Origin: Bacteroidales bacterium | GTDB lineage: Bacteria > Bacteroidota > Bacteroidia > Bacteroidales > F082 | Reading direction: 5' to 3' | Length of the DNA: 49,076 nucleotides | Assembly (NCBI GenBank): GCA_015709215.1 | Contig: JACCQN010000026.1 | Location: 1-49,076, forward strand | Shown: one piece after another, positions 23,569-32,243 of the stretch | Numbering within the stretch: the stretch's first letter is position 1 | Layout: each line of letters opens with the position of its first letter | Translations under genes and position numbers: made by a program | Notes under the pieces: generated by a model | Databases searched by the model: none | The model's input: only the letters and a program-made list of their open reading frames with translations | What the model was told of the DNA's origin: nothing

Positions 23569-26484
23569 ATGAAAAAAGGATTTCTACCGTTAAGTTTATT
23601 ATTGACACTCACACTCTTAGCCGGAACAAGTCTTTTAGCCGGAACGCCGGATAATGGGGTTAAAGCTACACCTCATAATGATCAGCAACCTACTGCTGAA
23701 TCGTATTTAAAAAGCTTAAAAGCTAATCAGCATACAGGCACAATTGATGCCAGGCAAGTGTTGGAAGCCATGTATCAGACAAAAAACTTAGCTTCGAACC
23801 GCGATCGCGAAACATTAAACTGGACTAACCTGGGCCCTGATAATTTTGGCGGACAGGTAAAAGCTATTTTGTTCGACAACAGAGCCGGTAATGAGGGTAC
23901 AATTCTGATTGGTGCCAGTGGTGGCGGAATTTGGAAGTCAGTCAATGATGGTATTACCTGGAGTCGCGTCAGCACAAACAACATGATAGTTAGTAGTATG
24001 GTGCAAGCAGCTAACGGCGACATTTACGTTGGAACAGGAGATGGCTTCAATGCACAGGATTACAACGGCTTAAGCGATTTCGAATACACTTCAGGATTAA
24101 TAGGCCAGGGTATATTTAAATCAACTGACGGCGAAAACTTTGTTCAGCTTGAAAGCACCTCACCCGCTATTAATGATAACACTGCAGCCTGGGCTTTTGT
24201 GAACGAACTTGCCGTGAATGAATCAGGTTATGTTTTTGCTGCTACAAACGCCGGCCTGATGGTTTCTACCGATGGTGGTAACAGCTGGACAGTAGCTTCT
24301 GACGAAGAAGGCACAGAACTTTCGATGAATGCCACTGATGTAAAAGTTGGAAGCGATGGAATTATCGTTGCCAGTATTGACAATAAATGTTACATCTCAA
24401 AACTTGGTGATATTAATGCTTTTGTAAATCGCTCAACAGGCGATTCTATTTCATTACCTTCTGGTAATATAGAACGTCTCGAATTGGCCGTTGCACCCTC
24501 CGATCCTAACAAATTATATGCAAGTGCAATAACTAATTATGGAGTTCATGCCGGTATATTTGCTTCCTCTGATAAAGGTGATACCTGGGAAGTTATTTTA
24601 CCCGCAACCACCTCAGTTGATGTTTACGAAACATATGGCAAGTACAACAATAATATTACTGTGTTTCCTAATGACCCTGACCGGATTTTAATCAATGCCG
24701 TAAACCTTTGGCAGGGCAGAAAAATTAATGATGTAGGATTATATTCATGGGACGTCAAGTCAAACAGTTTGGCTTTTGAATTCAATCCATTTTACGTTCA
24801 TAGAGGGCAACATATAACTATCTTTAATCCCAATGTCAGTAATCAGATTTACATCGGTACTGATGCCGGTATCTTCAAAGGAAGTATTTCAGGCGATGAA
24901 ATCACTTTTCAAAGTTCAAACCGTAACTTTATCACATCCAGACTTTATACCGTGGCCCCAACAGGTCAGGAAAACAGAGTTGTTGGAGGTTCACAGGACA
25001 ATGGAACCATTTATGTTTCCTCAACCGGAAATACGGCTAAAGAAGGTGAAATAATTTACACAGTTTCCATCCCGAATCACGGCGGCTCTGCTGTAGTTTC
25101 AACAATCGCCCCCAACGCTGCTGTTGTAAGCTCGGTTGCAGGAAACATGGATAGAACTGAAGATATGGGATTTACTTTCTCAACTCAGTTTTTGGGTTCG
25201 CTCATGGGTAATACTCAGGTTTTTAATACTCCAATCAGGCTTTGGGAAAGCTATGACAATGAAAATAGCAGGGATTCCGTTACTTTCGTTGCTAAAAAAA
25301 ATTATGCTGCCGGTGATGTGTTAAAGGTAAAAAGCGCTAACAACGATCATCCTTTCTATTTCACTTTACCAACAGCTTTACAAAACGGCGATTCTATCAG
25401 AGTGAAAGATATTGTCTCCACAAAACTATTTATTGCCGTTGCAAACAGGGTGTGGATGACAAAAGACCTTCTTAATTTTGGTATTCAGCCAGAGTGGTAC
25501 GAATTAGCAAACACAAGTGTTAACTTCTCTGGAATTCCACAGTCGATGGCTTATTCAAAAGATGCTAATCATCTTTTTGTAGGTACACGCGATGGAAGAT
25601 TATTCCGCATTTCAAATCTGGCTTTAGCTTATAATTATGACCTTGCCGACGTAAATAGTCCGCAATGTATCGTGGCAACCCGTCAGCTTCCGGTTAACAT
25701 ACCCGGCACATCCGATCCTATAAGTCAAGCCATTACATCTATTTCCGTAGATCCAAACAATCCTAATAATGTGATGATTACCTTAGGAAACTATGGTAAC
25801 GATCAGTATGTGATGATGACTACGAATGCTTTGGATGCTGAACCTACATTTGTTAGCAAACAAGGTAACTTGCCAAAAATGCCGGTTTATTCCTCCATAA
25901 TTGAAATGAGCAATCCCGAGAAGGCCATGATAGGTACAGAGCACGGAATTTTTATTACCGACGACATATTTAGCAGTAGCCCCAATTGGGTTGCCGATCA
26001 GGGCGAAATGGGTAATGTTCCTGTATTCGATCTCAAACAGCAATGGATAAACAAAGCCGCCGATACGGTTCAGCTGATCAATGTTGACACCACAGTGCTG
26101 CATTATCCCGGAACTAATAATTACGGTATCATTTACGCAGCTACTTTTGGCAGAGGATTCTACAGATGTAACAACTTCAGAAAACCTGTAGGCGTGGAAG
26201 AAAATCCTTTCATCGCATCTAATCCAAATGAGCCGGTAGTTACAATGTATCCCAATCCGGTTAGAGGCTTTACTACCTTGCAATTTGAAGTCTTCCAAAA
26301 TGCCAATGTGGCCTATCAGGTGTTCGGCCTTTCCGGAAAACTGATTCTTTCACAAGAGCTTGGTAACCATGATATTGGAAAGTATCAAGTACCTCTTAAC
26401 CTTGATGAACTCAAACGTGGCGCCTACATTTTAAAACTTAGCAGTGGGAATACTAATAAAGCCCTCAAATTCTTCGTATATTAA
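23569..26484 (+). CDS. Secreted BNR-repeat beta-propeller protein with T9SS sorting domain
   Basis: This 971-residue protein has a signal peptide (MKKGFLPLSLLLTLTLLAGT). Repeated BNR/sortilin-type Asp-box motifs follow: IWKSVNDGITWSRV, IFKSTDGENFVQL, LMVSTDGGNSWTVA and IFASSDKGDTWEV. More propeller-like segments extend to about residue 870 (MVGTEHGIFITDD-like units). The C-terminus is a type A T9SS sorting domain (about 890-971, VVTMYPNPVRGFTTLQFEV then KRGAYILKL). The family is known for sialidases and sortilin-like receptors, but no sialidase active-site Arg triad or FRIP motif is evident, so binding is more likely than hydrolysis. It shares a transcript with the next gene (30-base gap). 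Confidence 0.88.
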   Translation: MKKGFLPLSLLLTLTLLAGTSLLAGTPDNGVKATPHNDQQPTAESYLKSLKANQHTGTIDARQVLEAMYQTKNLASNRDRETLNWTNLGPDNFGGQVKAILFDNRAGNEGTILIGASGGGIWKSVNDGITWSRVSTNNMIVSSMVQAANGDIYVGTGDGFNAQDYNGLSDFEYTSGLIGQGIFKSTDGENFVQLESTSPAINDNTAAWAFVNELAVNESGYVFAATNAGLMVSTDGGNSWTVASDEEGTELSMNATDVKVGSDGIIVASIDNKCYISKLGDINAFVNRSTGDSISLPSGNIERLELAVAPSDPNKLYASAITNYGVHAGIFASSDKGDTWEVILPATTSVDVYETYGKYNNNITVFPNDPDRILINAVNLWQGRKINDVGLYSWDVKSNSLAFEFNPFYVHRGQHITIFNPNVSNQIYIGTDAGIFKGSISGDEITFQSSNRNFITSRLYTVAPTGQENRVVGGSQDNGTIYVSSTGNTAKEGEIIYTVSIPNHGGSAVVSTIAPNAAVVSSVAGNMDRTEDMGFTFSTQFLGSLMGNTQVFNTPIRLWESYDNENSRDSVTFVAKKNYAAGDVLKVKSANNDHPFYFTLPTALQNGDSIRVKDIVSTKLFIAVANRVWMTKDLLNFGIQPEWYELANTSVNFSGIPQSMAYSKDANHLFVGTRDGRLFRISNLALAYNYDLADVNSPQCIVATRQLPVNIPGTSDPISQAITSISVDPNNPNNVMITLGNYGNDQYVMMTTNALDAEPTFVSKQGNLPKMPVYSSIIEMSNPEKAMIGTEHGIFITDDIFSSSPNWVADQGEMGNVPVFDLKQQWINKAADTVQLINVDTTVLHYPGTNNYGIIYAATFGRGFYRCNNFRKPVGVEENPFIASNPNEPVVTMYPNPVRGFTTLQFEVFQNANVAYQVFGLSGKLILSQELGNHDIGKYQVPLNLDELKRGAYILKLSSGNTNKALKFFVY

Positions 26485-26514
26485 TTGAATATTGACCTCA
26501 AAATCTAGTATACA

Positions 26515-28782
26515 ATGAAAAGATTTTTATCCATTACAATCATAGTGCTCTTATTTGGATTTCAACTTTCAGCACAGGAGCGTATTTACACACCAGAGAT
26601 GAAAGCACCAGCAAATGGAGCCGTTGGTCAGATGCCTAATGCTTTGCTCGACTGGAATGCCGTTGCCGGCCAAGGCACTGTAGTAACCTACGAAGTGCAG
26701 CTCTCAGAAGACGAAACCTTCACCAATCCTATTTCGTTTCCACAAACAAATGTTACTGCCTATGAAATGTCAGAACTTGGTTTTAATGAAACCTATTTCT
26801 GGCGCGTAAGAGCCAGCGATGGAATTTCCACCTCTGATTGGTCAGATCCGTGGTCATTTACCATTGTGAAAACAGTAACTTTAACTGCTCCCGGAAACGC
26901 TTCAGTTCAAAATCCTGATGCCTTATTAAAATGGAATGCACTTACAGGTATAACTGGATATGATATTGAAGTGGACACAGCCTACAGATGGCGCGTGGAA
27001 TCTTCCGGACAGGATAATGATCTGTTTGATGTTTATGAAATTGACGAAACAACAGCTTGGGCTGTTGGTGCATCAGGGACAATAGTTAAAAGAGAATATG
27101 GCGTCTGGACAAGTTTCGAAAGCCCAGTTACAGATGATTTATTGGATATTTACTTTACCTCCGCAACCTCAGGTTGGATTTGTGGTGTTGATGGCATTCT
27201 GCTTAACTTTGATGGAACTAATTGGAATGAAGCTGTTTCTGGAACAACAGAAGACTTAAATGGTTTGTTTTTCGTTTCTGAAAATGATGGCTATGTAGTT
27301 GGAAATTCCGGAACAGCACTTCACTTCGATGGATCAAACTGGAATCCTATTGATGTTGGATTAACCGGAAACCTTTATGCAGTGCATGGAATCGACAGTG
27401 AAAATATTGTGGTATCAGGTGCTTCTGCAACAAGTTCCATTTTCGATGGCACAAGCTGGACTGATTATTCAGCTGGCAGCAGAGATATACTTGGGGTATG
27501 GATGCTTGCACCGGATAATATATGGGCAGGGGCCAAAAACGGGCGCATATATCGCTTTGACGGAGTGGCATGGACAGAACAAACTGTTGGCAATCGCGAC
27601 TGGAGAGACGTTTACTTTTTAGATGCTGAAACAGGTTATATAATTGGTCGTAACGGATCTCTCGCGTCTTTCGATGGAATAGGATGGGAACTATCTGCCA
27701 GCGGCACAGGCTCTGATCTGAGTGGTATGCATTTATATGACGAAAACAGTGGATATCTCGTAGGTAACGACGGTATTGTTATTTCTTACCAGGGAGATGG
27801 ATTTAACAGCGACTATCTGAAAAGTTATGCTGTTGGAAGTGATATAGTTGAATTTCGATTGAACAACCTCATTTTTGGTAAAAATCATTATTTCAGGATG
27901 AGAGCTAAGCATGCTACTTCTATTTCAGAATGGTCATCGGCTGGTTCTTTTAGCGTTATCGCCTATCCTAATCTAAAAACGCCTTCAAATAATGCCACTA
28001 ATATCATACTGGATCCCACACTTACGTGGGATGCAATTAGCGGCGTTGCTCGATACAGCCTTCAGGTTTCTATGGACGAAGACTTTACAAATCCATTGCT
28101 CTTCGAAACAAACGAAACTAGCTACACTATTTCAGGTTTAATGTTTGGCCAGGATTATTATTGGAGAACTAACGCCCGTCATGCCGGTGGAGTATCGGAA
28201 TGGTCAGCTGCATTTAAGTTCACTACTATTGCTACTGTAACCTTAACTGCCCCTGCCAATAATGCGACTGACGTTACCAGACTTCCACGCCTGACATGGA
28301 CAGAAATACATGGAGCAGAAAAATACCTGGTAGCTTTGGATCATACACCTGATTTCACTAACGGTGAACATGAATATGTTGAAGAAAACTTCTGGCAACA
28401 TGTCTTCATGCTCGATCCGCTCGAAACTTACTACTGGCGCGTAAAAGCTATCCAAGGTTTGGATACCACCGCATGGAGTGAAACATGGAGTTTTACAACA
28501 GCCAACGAAACTTCAATTGATGAGCAGCTTCAACAGCCATTCACCCTTTATCCTAATCCTGCTAATGATTATTTCCAGCTGAAAACTGAAGCTATTACAG
28601 TGCCTCAAGCACGGCTTGAAATCTATAACATTATTGGAACTAAGGTTTTTGCACAGGAAGTTACTTTTGGAGCAGATCAGCAAATGGTAACAATACAAAT
28701 AGATAATTTTAAATCCGGGCTTTACTTTGTAAAGCTTATCAATGGAAACAGCGCATTTACCCAAAGACTGATAATAGAATAA
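26515..28782 (+). CDS. Secreted FnIII / seven-bladed propeller protein with T9SS sorting domain
   Basis: This 755-residue protein has a signal peptide (MKRFLSITIIVLLFGFQLSA). Fibronectin type III-like domains follow at about 27-117, 121-157 joined with 432-480, 485-570 and 575-662. The second is split by about 265 residues (162-426) containing seven units of roughly 39 residues of the type GYVVGNSGTALHFDGSNW. These are YCF48-like repeats and should make one seven-bladed propeller. The T9SS sorting domain is at about 678-755 (FTLYPNPANDYFQLK, KSGLYFVKL). No catalytic motif is visible. The protein is probably a surface adhesin or binding protein; the ligand is unknown. Confidence 0.88.
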   Translation: MKRFLSITIIVLLFGFQLSAQERIYTPEMKAPANGAVGQMPNALLDWNAVAGQGTVVTYEVQLSEDETFTNPISFPQTNVTAYEMSELGFNETYFWRVRASDGISTSDWSDPWSFTIVKTVTLTAPGNASVQNPDALLKWNALTGITGYDIEVDTAYRWRVESSGQDNDLFDVYEIDETTAWAVGASGTIVKREYGVWTSFESPVTDDLLDIYFTSATSGWICGVDGILLNFDGTNWNEAVSGTTEDLNGLFFVSENDGYVVGNSGTALHFDGSNWNPIDVGLTGNLYAVHGIDSENIVVSGASATSSIFDGTSWTDYSAGSRDILGVWMLAPDNIWAGAKNGRIYRFDGVAWTEQTVGNRDWRDVYFLDAETGYIIGRNGSLASFDGIGWELSASGTGSDLSGMHLYDENSGYLVGNDGIVISYQGDGFNSDYLKSYAVGSDIVEFRLNNLIFGKNHYFRMRAKHATSISEWSSAGSFSVIAYPNLKTPSNNATNIILDPTLTWDAISGVARYSLQVSMDEDFTNPLLFETNETSYTISGLMFGQDYYWRTNARHAGGVSEWSAAFKFTTIATVTLTAPANNATDVTRLPRLTWTEIHGAEKYLVALDHTPDFTNGEHEYVEENFWQHVFMLDPLETYYWRVKAIQGLDTTAWSETWSFTTANETSIDEQLQQPFTLYPNPANDYFQLKTEAITVPQARLEIYNIIGTKVFAQEVTFGADQQMVTIQIDNFKSGLYFVKLINGNSAFTQRLIIE

Positions 28783-28812
28783 GTTCTTTGAGCTCAAAAG
28801 ATTGAGATTCTT

Positions 28813-28846
28813 AAACACCTGTTGATTGATTCAGCAGGTGTTTTTT
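28813..28846 (+). terminator. Rho-independent terminator after the FnIII/propeller gene
   Basis: The stem CACCTGTTGA / TCAGCAGGTG (28816-28825 with 28831-28840, one G-U pair) has a five-base loop and is followed by six T residues (28841-28846). It starts about 30 bases after the stop codon. Confidence 0.88.
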
Positions 28847-29189
28847 ATGTCCGATGAAATTTGCATGATAAAATGTTGAAAACATTACATCAATTAATTT
28901 ACCGGAACCTATAGCCTTTCCAAAGCTTACTTTATTAAATCTTTTAGAAGGATACTTCTGTGCGTTTGCTCGTTACTCTCTTTTAGCTGGCTTAATGAGT
29001 GTTCGTCTATAATGTCAGATTTCGGTGTTATGCTTGTTTTGAAAACAGTCATCCCGAAGTTTCGTGACTCCTTGATTTTCATAATTGCACAGGCCCAGTA
29101 TGCCGGACAGGCAAGGCTTAAACTCAAACATTATAGCTCAACACTTGCTTAATAGAAAGACTCTAATTAAAAGGAGAGATAAAAAAGGC
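28847..29189. other. Gene-poor stretch, possible decayed or dispersed repeat
   Basis: About 340 bases lie between a terminator and the stop codon of the next minus-strand gene. I find no convincing gene, RNA or promoter here. A 66-codon minus-strand frame (28927-29127) translates as MKIKESRNFGMTVFKTSITP and SDIIDEHSLSQLKESNEQTH. This has no signal peptide or known domain and looks like a remnant of repeated intergenic DNA more than a functional protein. Confidence 0.35.
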
Positions 29190-29963
29190 CTAAAAAACAT
29201 TGAATCGCTTTCCAAAACCAAAACTGATGTAAAATGTCAGGAAGAAATTCTGATTTTTATTATCAGCCATTATAGTAACACCCTGTGGGAAAAACTCAAC
29301 AGCCCCCCCTACTTCAAAAGCCTTAAGCTGAGTTTTTACATAACCAAACTCAAAATTCAATCCTGATTTAAAATAAATTCCCGGCCGAATCGATATCTCA
29401 CCAAGGCCTTTTGTAAATGGCGCTCTTCCATAAATATCATCAATACTTGTAGTACCTTCGTCATATCTTTTGGTTTCGATTACAAGGTTTCCATTTACAC
29501 CCTGCTCGATATTAATCACAAAGTAATAGTATGGTTTTTGAAAGGCAAGACTAGCACCACCTTCAATCAGCCATCGCAATTCAATCCCTCCCCAATACGG
29601 TTTTTGATTAAGCAATTTTTTTATACCATAACCACCCCGTAGCATAAAAACATCGTTGAGCTTACCATAGACATATCGCTTTGAATTGCTATAATAAGGA
29701 TTGATTATTTTTACCTGTTTGAGTGATTTCATAGTGATCAGCTCAAAATTCAATATGGTTGTTGAAAAGGCAGTCTTATTCCTGCCCGGCCTGTAACTCA
29801 ATCCAAATCCCAGATTATGGGCAGTGATATTGACTGTTCGCTCCCGGTTATAAATGATTTGATCCGACACATCATCAAAATCTTCACCTGAAGTATTCTG
29901 CCCAAAAGCAACTCCTGATAAAAACAGAAGCAGGATTAATAAAAACGATGAAGCCCGCTGCAT
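29190..29963 (-). CDS. Probable outer-membrane beta-barrel protein of unknown family
   Basis: This 257-residue protein starts at ATG 29961-29963 with a clear signal peptide (MQRASSFLLILLLFLSGVAF, then GQ). The frame stays open for 50 codons upstream, but that stretch overlaps another reading frame (the 42-residue lipoprotein) and lacks a signal, so I exclude it. The mature part alternates polar and hydrophobic residues (LGFGLSYRPGRNKTAF, FEFGYVKTQLKAFEVGGAVE, FFLTFYISFGFGKRF) and ends in an aromatic residue (FNVF), as outer-membrane barrels do. It is 49 bases downstream of the small lipoprotein gene. I do not recognise a family. A barrel or surface role is inferred from composition. Confidence 0.75.
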   Translation of the reverse strand: MQRASSFLLILLLFLSGVAFGQNTSGEDFDDVSDQIIYNRERTVNITAHNLGFGLSYRPGRNKTAFSTTILNFELITMKSLKQVKIINPYYSNSKRYVYGKLNDVFMLRGGYGIKKLLNQKPYWGGIELRWLIEGGASLAFQKPYYYFVINIEQGVNGNLVIETKRYDEGTTSIDDIYGRAPFTKGLGEISIRPGIYFKSGLNFEFGYVKTQLKAFEVGGAVEFFPQGVTIMADNKNQNFFLTFYISFGFGKRFNVF

Positions 29964-30012
29964 AGTAAAATGTTTTAAAACAGCAGCCAACGAGTAACTT
30001 TTTCCCTGGCTA

Positions 30013-30141
30013 TCAATAACGTGTTTCGCGCTGATATTTATGCGATTCACCATAAGCAGCACATTTGCTGGTAGATTTGCAAGAAGTAGCTGCCAGTGAC
30101 ACTGCAAAAACAAATAGAATTATAACAGCAATTTTTTTCAT
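30013..30141 (-). CDS. Very small lipoprotein, 42 residues
   Basis: This short gene starts at ATG 30139-30141 (minus strand) and ends at TGA 30013-30015. The protein starts MKKIAVIILFVFAVSLAATS, a classic lipoprotein signal peptide, and Cys21 follows it. The mature part, only 22 residues, is CKSTSKCAAYGESH and KYQRETRY, with a second Cys and the pattern KCAAYG. Similar tiny lipoproteins with a Cys-x-Ala-Tyr pattern occur in Bacteroidota. A near-consensus promoter (30183-30212) lies upstream and an outer-membrane-barrel gene lies downstream, so the two may be cotranscribed. The function is unknown. The complete signal peptide and lipobox argue for a real gene. Confidence 0.7.
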   Translation of the reverse strand: MKKIAVIILFVFAVSLAATSCKSTSKCAAYGESHKYQRETRY

Positions 30142-30182
30142 ATCTTAGCGGAAGGTTTAATTATCCATTAAAAAATTTGTTA

Positions 30183-30212
30183 CAAAGTAACATATAATCT
30201 TTTTAAGAACAA
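30183..30212 (-). promoter_or_regulatory. Likely promoter of the 42-residue lipoprotein gene
   Basis: On the minus strand a TTG (plus 30210-30212), 19 bases, then TTACTTTG (plus 30183-30190). The -7 element has one mismatch to TAnnTTTG. The predicted start is near 30176, giving a leader of about 35 bases. Confidence 0.45.
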
Positions 30213-30248
30213 AAAACTAAGCTTAATATTGTTCAAAAAACAAAACAA

Positions 30249-30929
30249 ATGCCGGCCAAGCCAGAAATTGAAGCCAGTTGGTACAAGGTACTAAAAGATG
30301 AGTTTGAAGCGCCCTATTTTTTACCGCTTAAACGCTTTATTCAGGAAGAGATGAAGCAGTATAAAATATTTCCACCCGCAAAGCTTATATTTAATGCTTT
30401 CAATAAAACGCCGTTGCCAGCAGTAAAGGTCGTGATTGTAGGACAGGATCCCTATCATGGACCAGGGCAAGCCCATGGATTAGCTTTTTCAGTCCCCACC
30501 GGCATTAAACCTCCTCCCAGTTTGATGAATATTTACAAAGAATTGTATTCCGATTTGGGTATCGCACCTTCGAAAAATGGCAATCTGGAAAAATGGGCTA
30601 AAGAAGGCGTTTTGCTGATAAACACATCGCTTACAGTGCGTTCAGGGCAGGCGGCCTCCCATTCAGGAAAGGGTTGGGAAAACTTCACTGATGCTGCTAT
30701 CAAAGCTGTTTCAGAATATCGGGCCGGGGTAGTTTTCATGCTTTGGGGCAAGCAGGCAATCAGCAAAGAAAAACTGATTAATCCTTCTAAACATTTAATA
30801 CTCAAAACAGTTCATCCTTCCCCGCTATCGGCTTCCCGTGGTTTTTTTGGCTGCAAACATTTCTCAATCGCAAATGATTACCTGCAAAACATAGGATTCC
30901 TTCCGGTAGATTGGCAACTTGATTCCTAA
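30249..30929 (+). CDS. ung: Uracil-DNA glycosylase
   Basis: Ung removes uracil from DNA in base-excision repair. The 226-residue protein has the family-1 water-activating motif GQDPYHGPGQAHG with Asp67, the segment VLLINTSLTVRSGQA, and the DNA-intercalation motif HPSPLSASRGFFG with His189. The length is normal. It stands alone between the minus-strand lipoprotein and the FadL-like porin. No clear consensus promoter is visible upstream. Confidence 0.97.
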   Translation: MPAKPEIEASWYKVLKDEFEAPYFLPLKRFIQEEMKQYKIFPPAKLIFNAFNKTPLPAVKVVIVGQDPYHGPGQAHGLAFSVPTGIKPPPSLMNIYKELYSDLGIAPSKNGNLEKWAKEGVLLINTSLTVRSGQAASHSGKGWENFTDAAIKAVSEYRAGVVFMLWGKQAISKEKLINPSKHLILKTVHPSPLSASRGFFGCKHFSIANDYLQNIGFLPVDWQLDS

Positions 30930-31010
30930 CGTTTTTTTGTGGCAATTTGCTACGAGATTACTCAATTAAAATTTTCGTAAATTGCGCCGGTTTAATTAAA
31001 AAACAAATTT

Positions 31011-32225
31011 ATGCGTAAACAGTTTATTCTAACCACATTGCTGGTGATGAGTTTCATTGCTCTCCATGCCGGCGGTTACCAGGTGCGCCTGCAAAGTAGC
31101 AGAAGTATTGGGATGGGGCTTACAGGAACAGCCATGCAGATGGGAGCATCTTCTATGTTTTATAATCCGGGAGCGTTGGCAATGATGCAAAGCAAAGCCG
31201 ATTTCTCTTTGGGTATCAGTGGAATTAATTCCCTAATTAGCTTCCAAAAATTTGAATCGGATATCACAGCTGAAACAGACAACAGCATGAGTACTCCATT
31301 TTATGTTTATGGTGCTGGAAAAATCAATGAGAAATGGTCAGTCGGATTAGCCATTTATACCCCTTATGGGAATTCATCTAAATGGGAAGATAGCTGGGCA
31401 GGGCGCCTGCTTATCCAGAACATCGCATTGCAGGCTATCTTTTTTCAGCCAACAATTGCTTATAAAATCAGTGACAAAATTGGAATTGGAGCCGGACTGG
31501 TTTATGCTACCGGGAAAGTTGAGATTCAAAAAGGATTAAACTATGGACCTGATAGTTACGTTTACCTGGATGGTAGTACCTCAAATATCGGCTTCAATGT
31601 TGGCTTGTATTTCGAAGCAATTGATAAACTTTCATTTGGTTTAAATTACCGTTCGGAAATTGTGATGGAAGTTTCAGGTGGCGATGCCACTTTTAATGTA
31701 CCCGCTGCTGTTGGAACAAGCATCCCTGCTTCAAACAAATTTGATGCTGCACTGCCAATGCCTGCTAACCTCGATTTTGGTGTTTCCTATCAGGCTACCG
31801 AAAAACTGCTTTTGTCAGCTGAGATCAATTATGTGATGTGGGAAGCTTATAAAGAGCTTGAATTTAAATTTGAACAACAGGGCGAGCTTCTGAATTCCAT
31901 CAACATAAGAGACTTCAAAAACACGATTATCCCCCGAATTGGTATCGAATACGTTTACAGCGACCTGCTTACATTTCGTATTGGCGGATACTATGACCCA
32001 AGCCCTGCTAACGAAAAATATTTCACACCCGAAACGGTAAGCCTCAACAATCTGGCTTTTACTTTGGGTTTAAGTATTACACCTTCAGAGAAACTGAGTA
32101 TAGATTTATCATACTTGCAGATACATGGCTTGCAGGCAACCAAAACCTATGAACCTGATCAGTTTGGCGGTACTTACGAAACTGCTGCTTACATTCCGGG
32201 TATTGGCGTGTCGTACCGTTTCTAA
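31011..32225 (+). CDS. OmpP1/FadL/TodX-family outer-membrane transporter
   Basis: This 404-residue outer-membrane barrel has a signal peptide (MRKQFILTTLLVMSFIALHA). The N-terminus has the hatch-type segment GGYQVRLQSSRSIGMGLTG, followed by SSMFYNPGALAMM, the OmpP1/FadL signature in which an NPA/NPG motif follows the hatch. The C-terminus ends PGIGVSYRF, with the terminal Phe needed for barrel insertion. FadL-type proteins move long-chain fatty acids or other hydrophobic compounds through a lateral opening. An SGNH-hydrolase lipoprotein gene follows after 18 bases, which suggests coupled release and uptake of fatty acids from esters. Confidence 0.93.
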   Translation: MRKQFILTTLLVMSFIALHAGGYQVRLQSSRSIGMGLTGTAMQMGASSMFYNPGALAMMQSKADFSLGISGINSLISFQKFESDITAETDNSMSTPFYVYGAGKINEKWSVGLAIYTPYGNSSKWEDSWAGRLLIQNIALQAIFFQPTIAYKISDKIGIGAGLVYATGKVEIQKGLNYGPDSYVYLDGSTSNIGFNVGLYFEAIDKLSFGLNYRSEIVMEVSGGDATFNVPAAVGTSIPASNKFDAALPMPANLDFGVSYQATEKLLLSAEINYVMWEAYKELEFKFEQQGELLNSINIRDFKNTIIPRIGIEYVYSDLLTFRIGGYYDPSPANEKYFTPETVSLNNLAFTLGLSITPSEKLSIDLSYLQIHGLQATKTYEPDQFGGTYETAAYIPGIGVSYRF

Positions 32226-32243
32226 TCTTAAAAAATTAACAAT

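Noticed and set aside
28927-29127. 66-codon minus-strand frame as a protein gene
   Set aside because: No signal peptide, domain or start context; I treat it as part of a possible repeat instead.
29964-30113. 50-codon extension of the barrel gene
   Set aside because: It overlaps the small lipoprotein in another frame and hides the clear signal peptide beginning at 29963.
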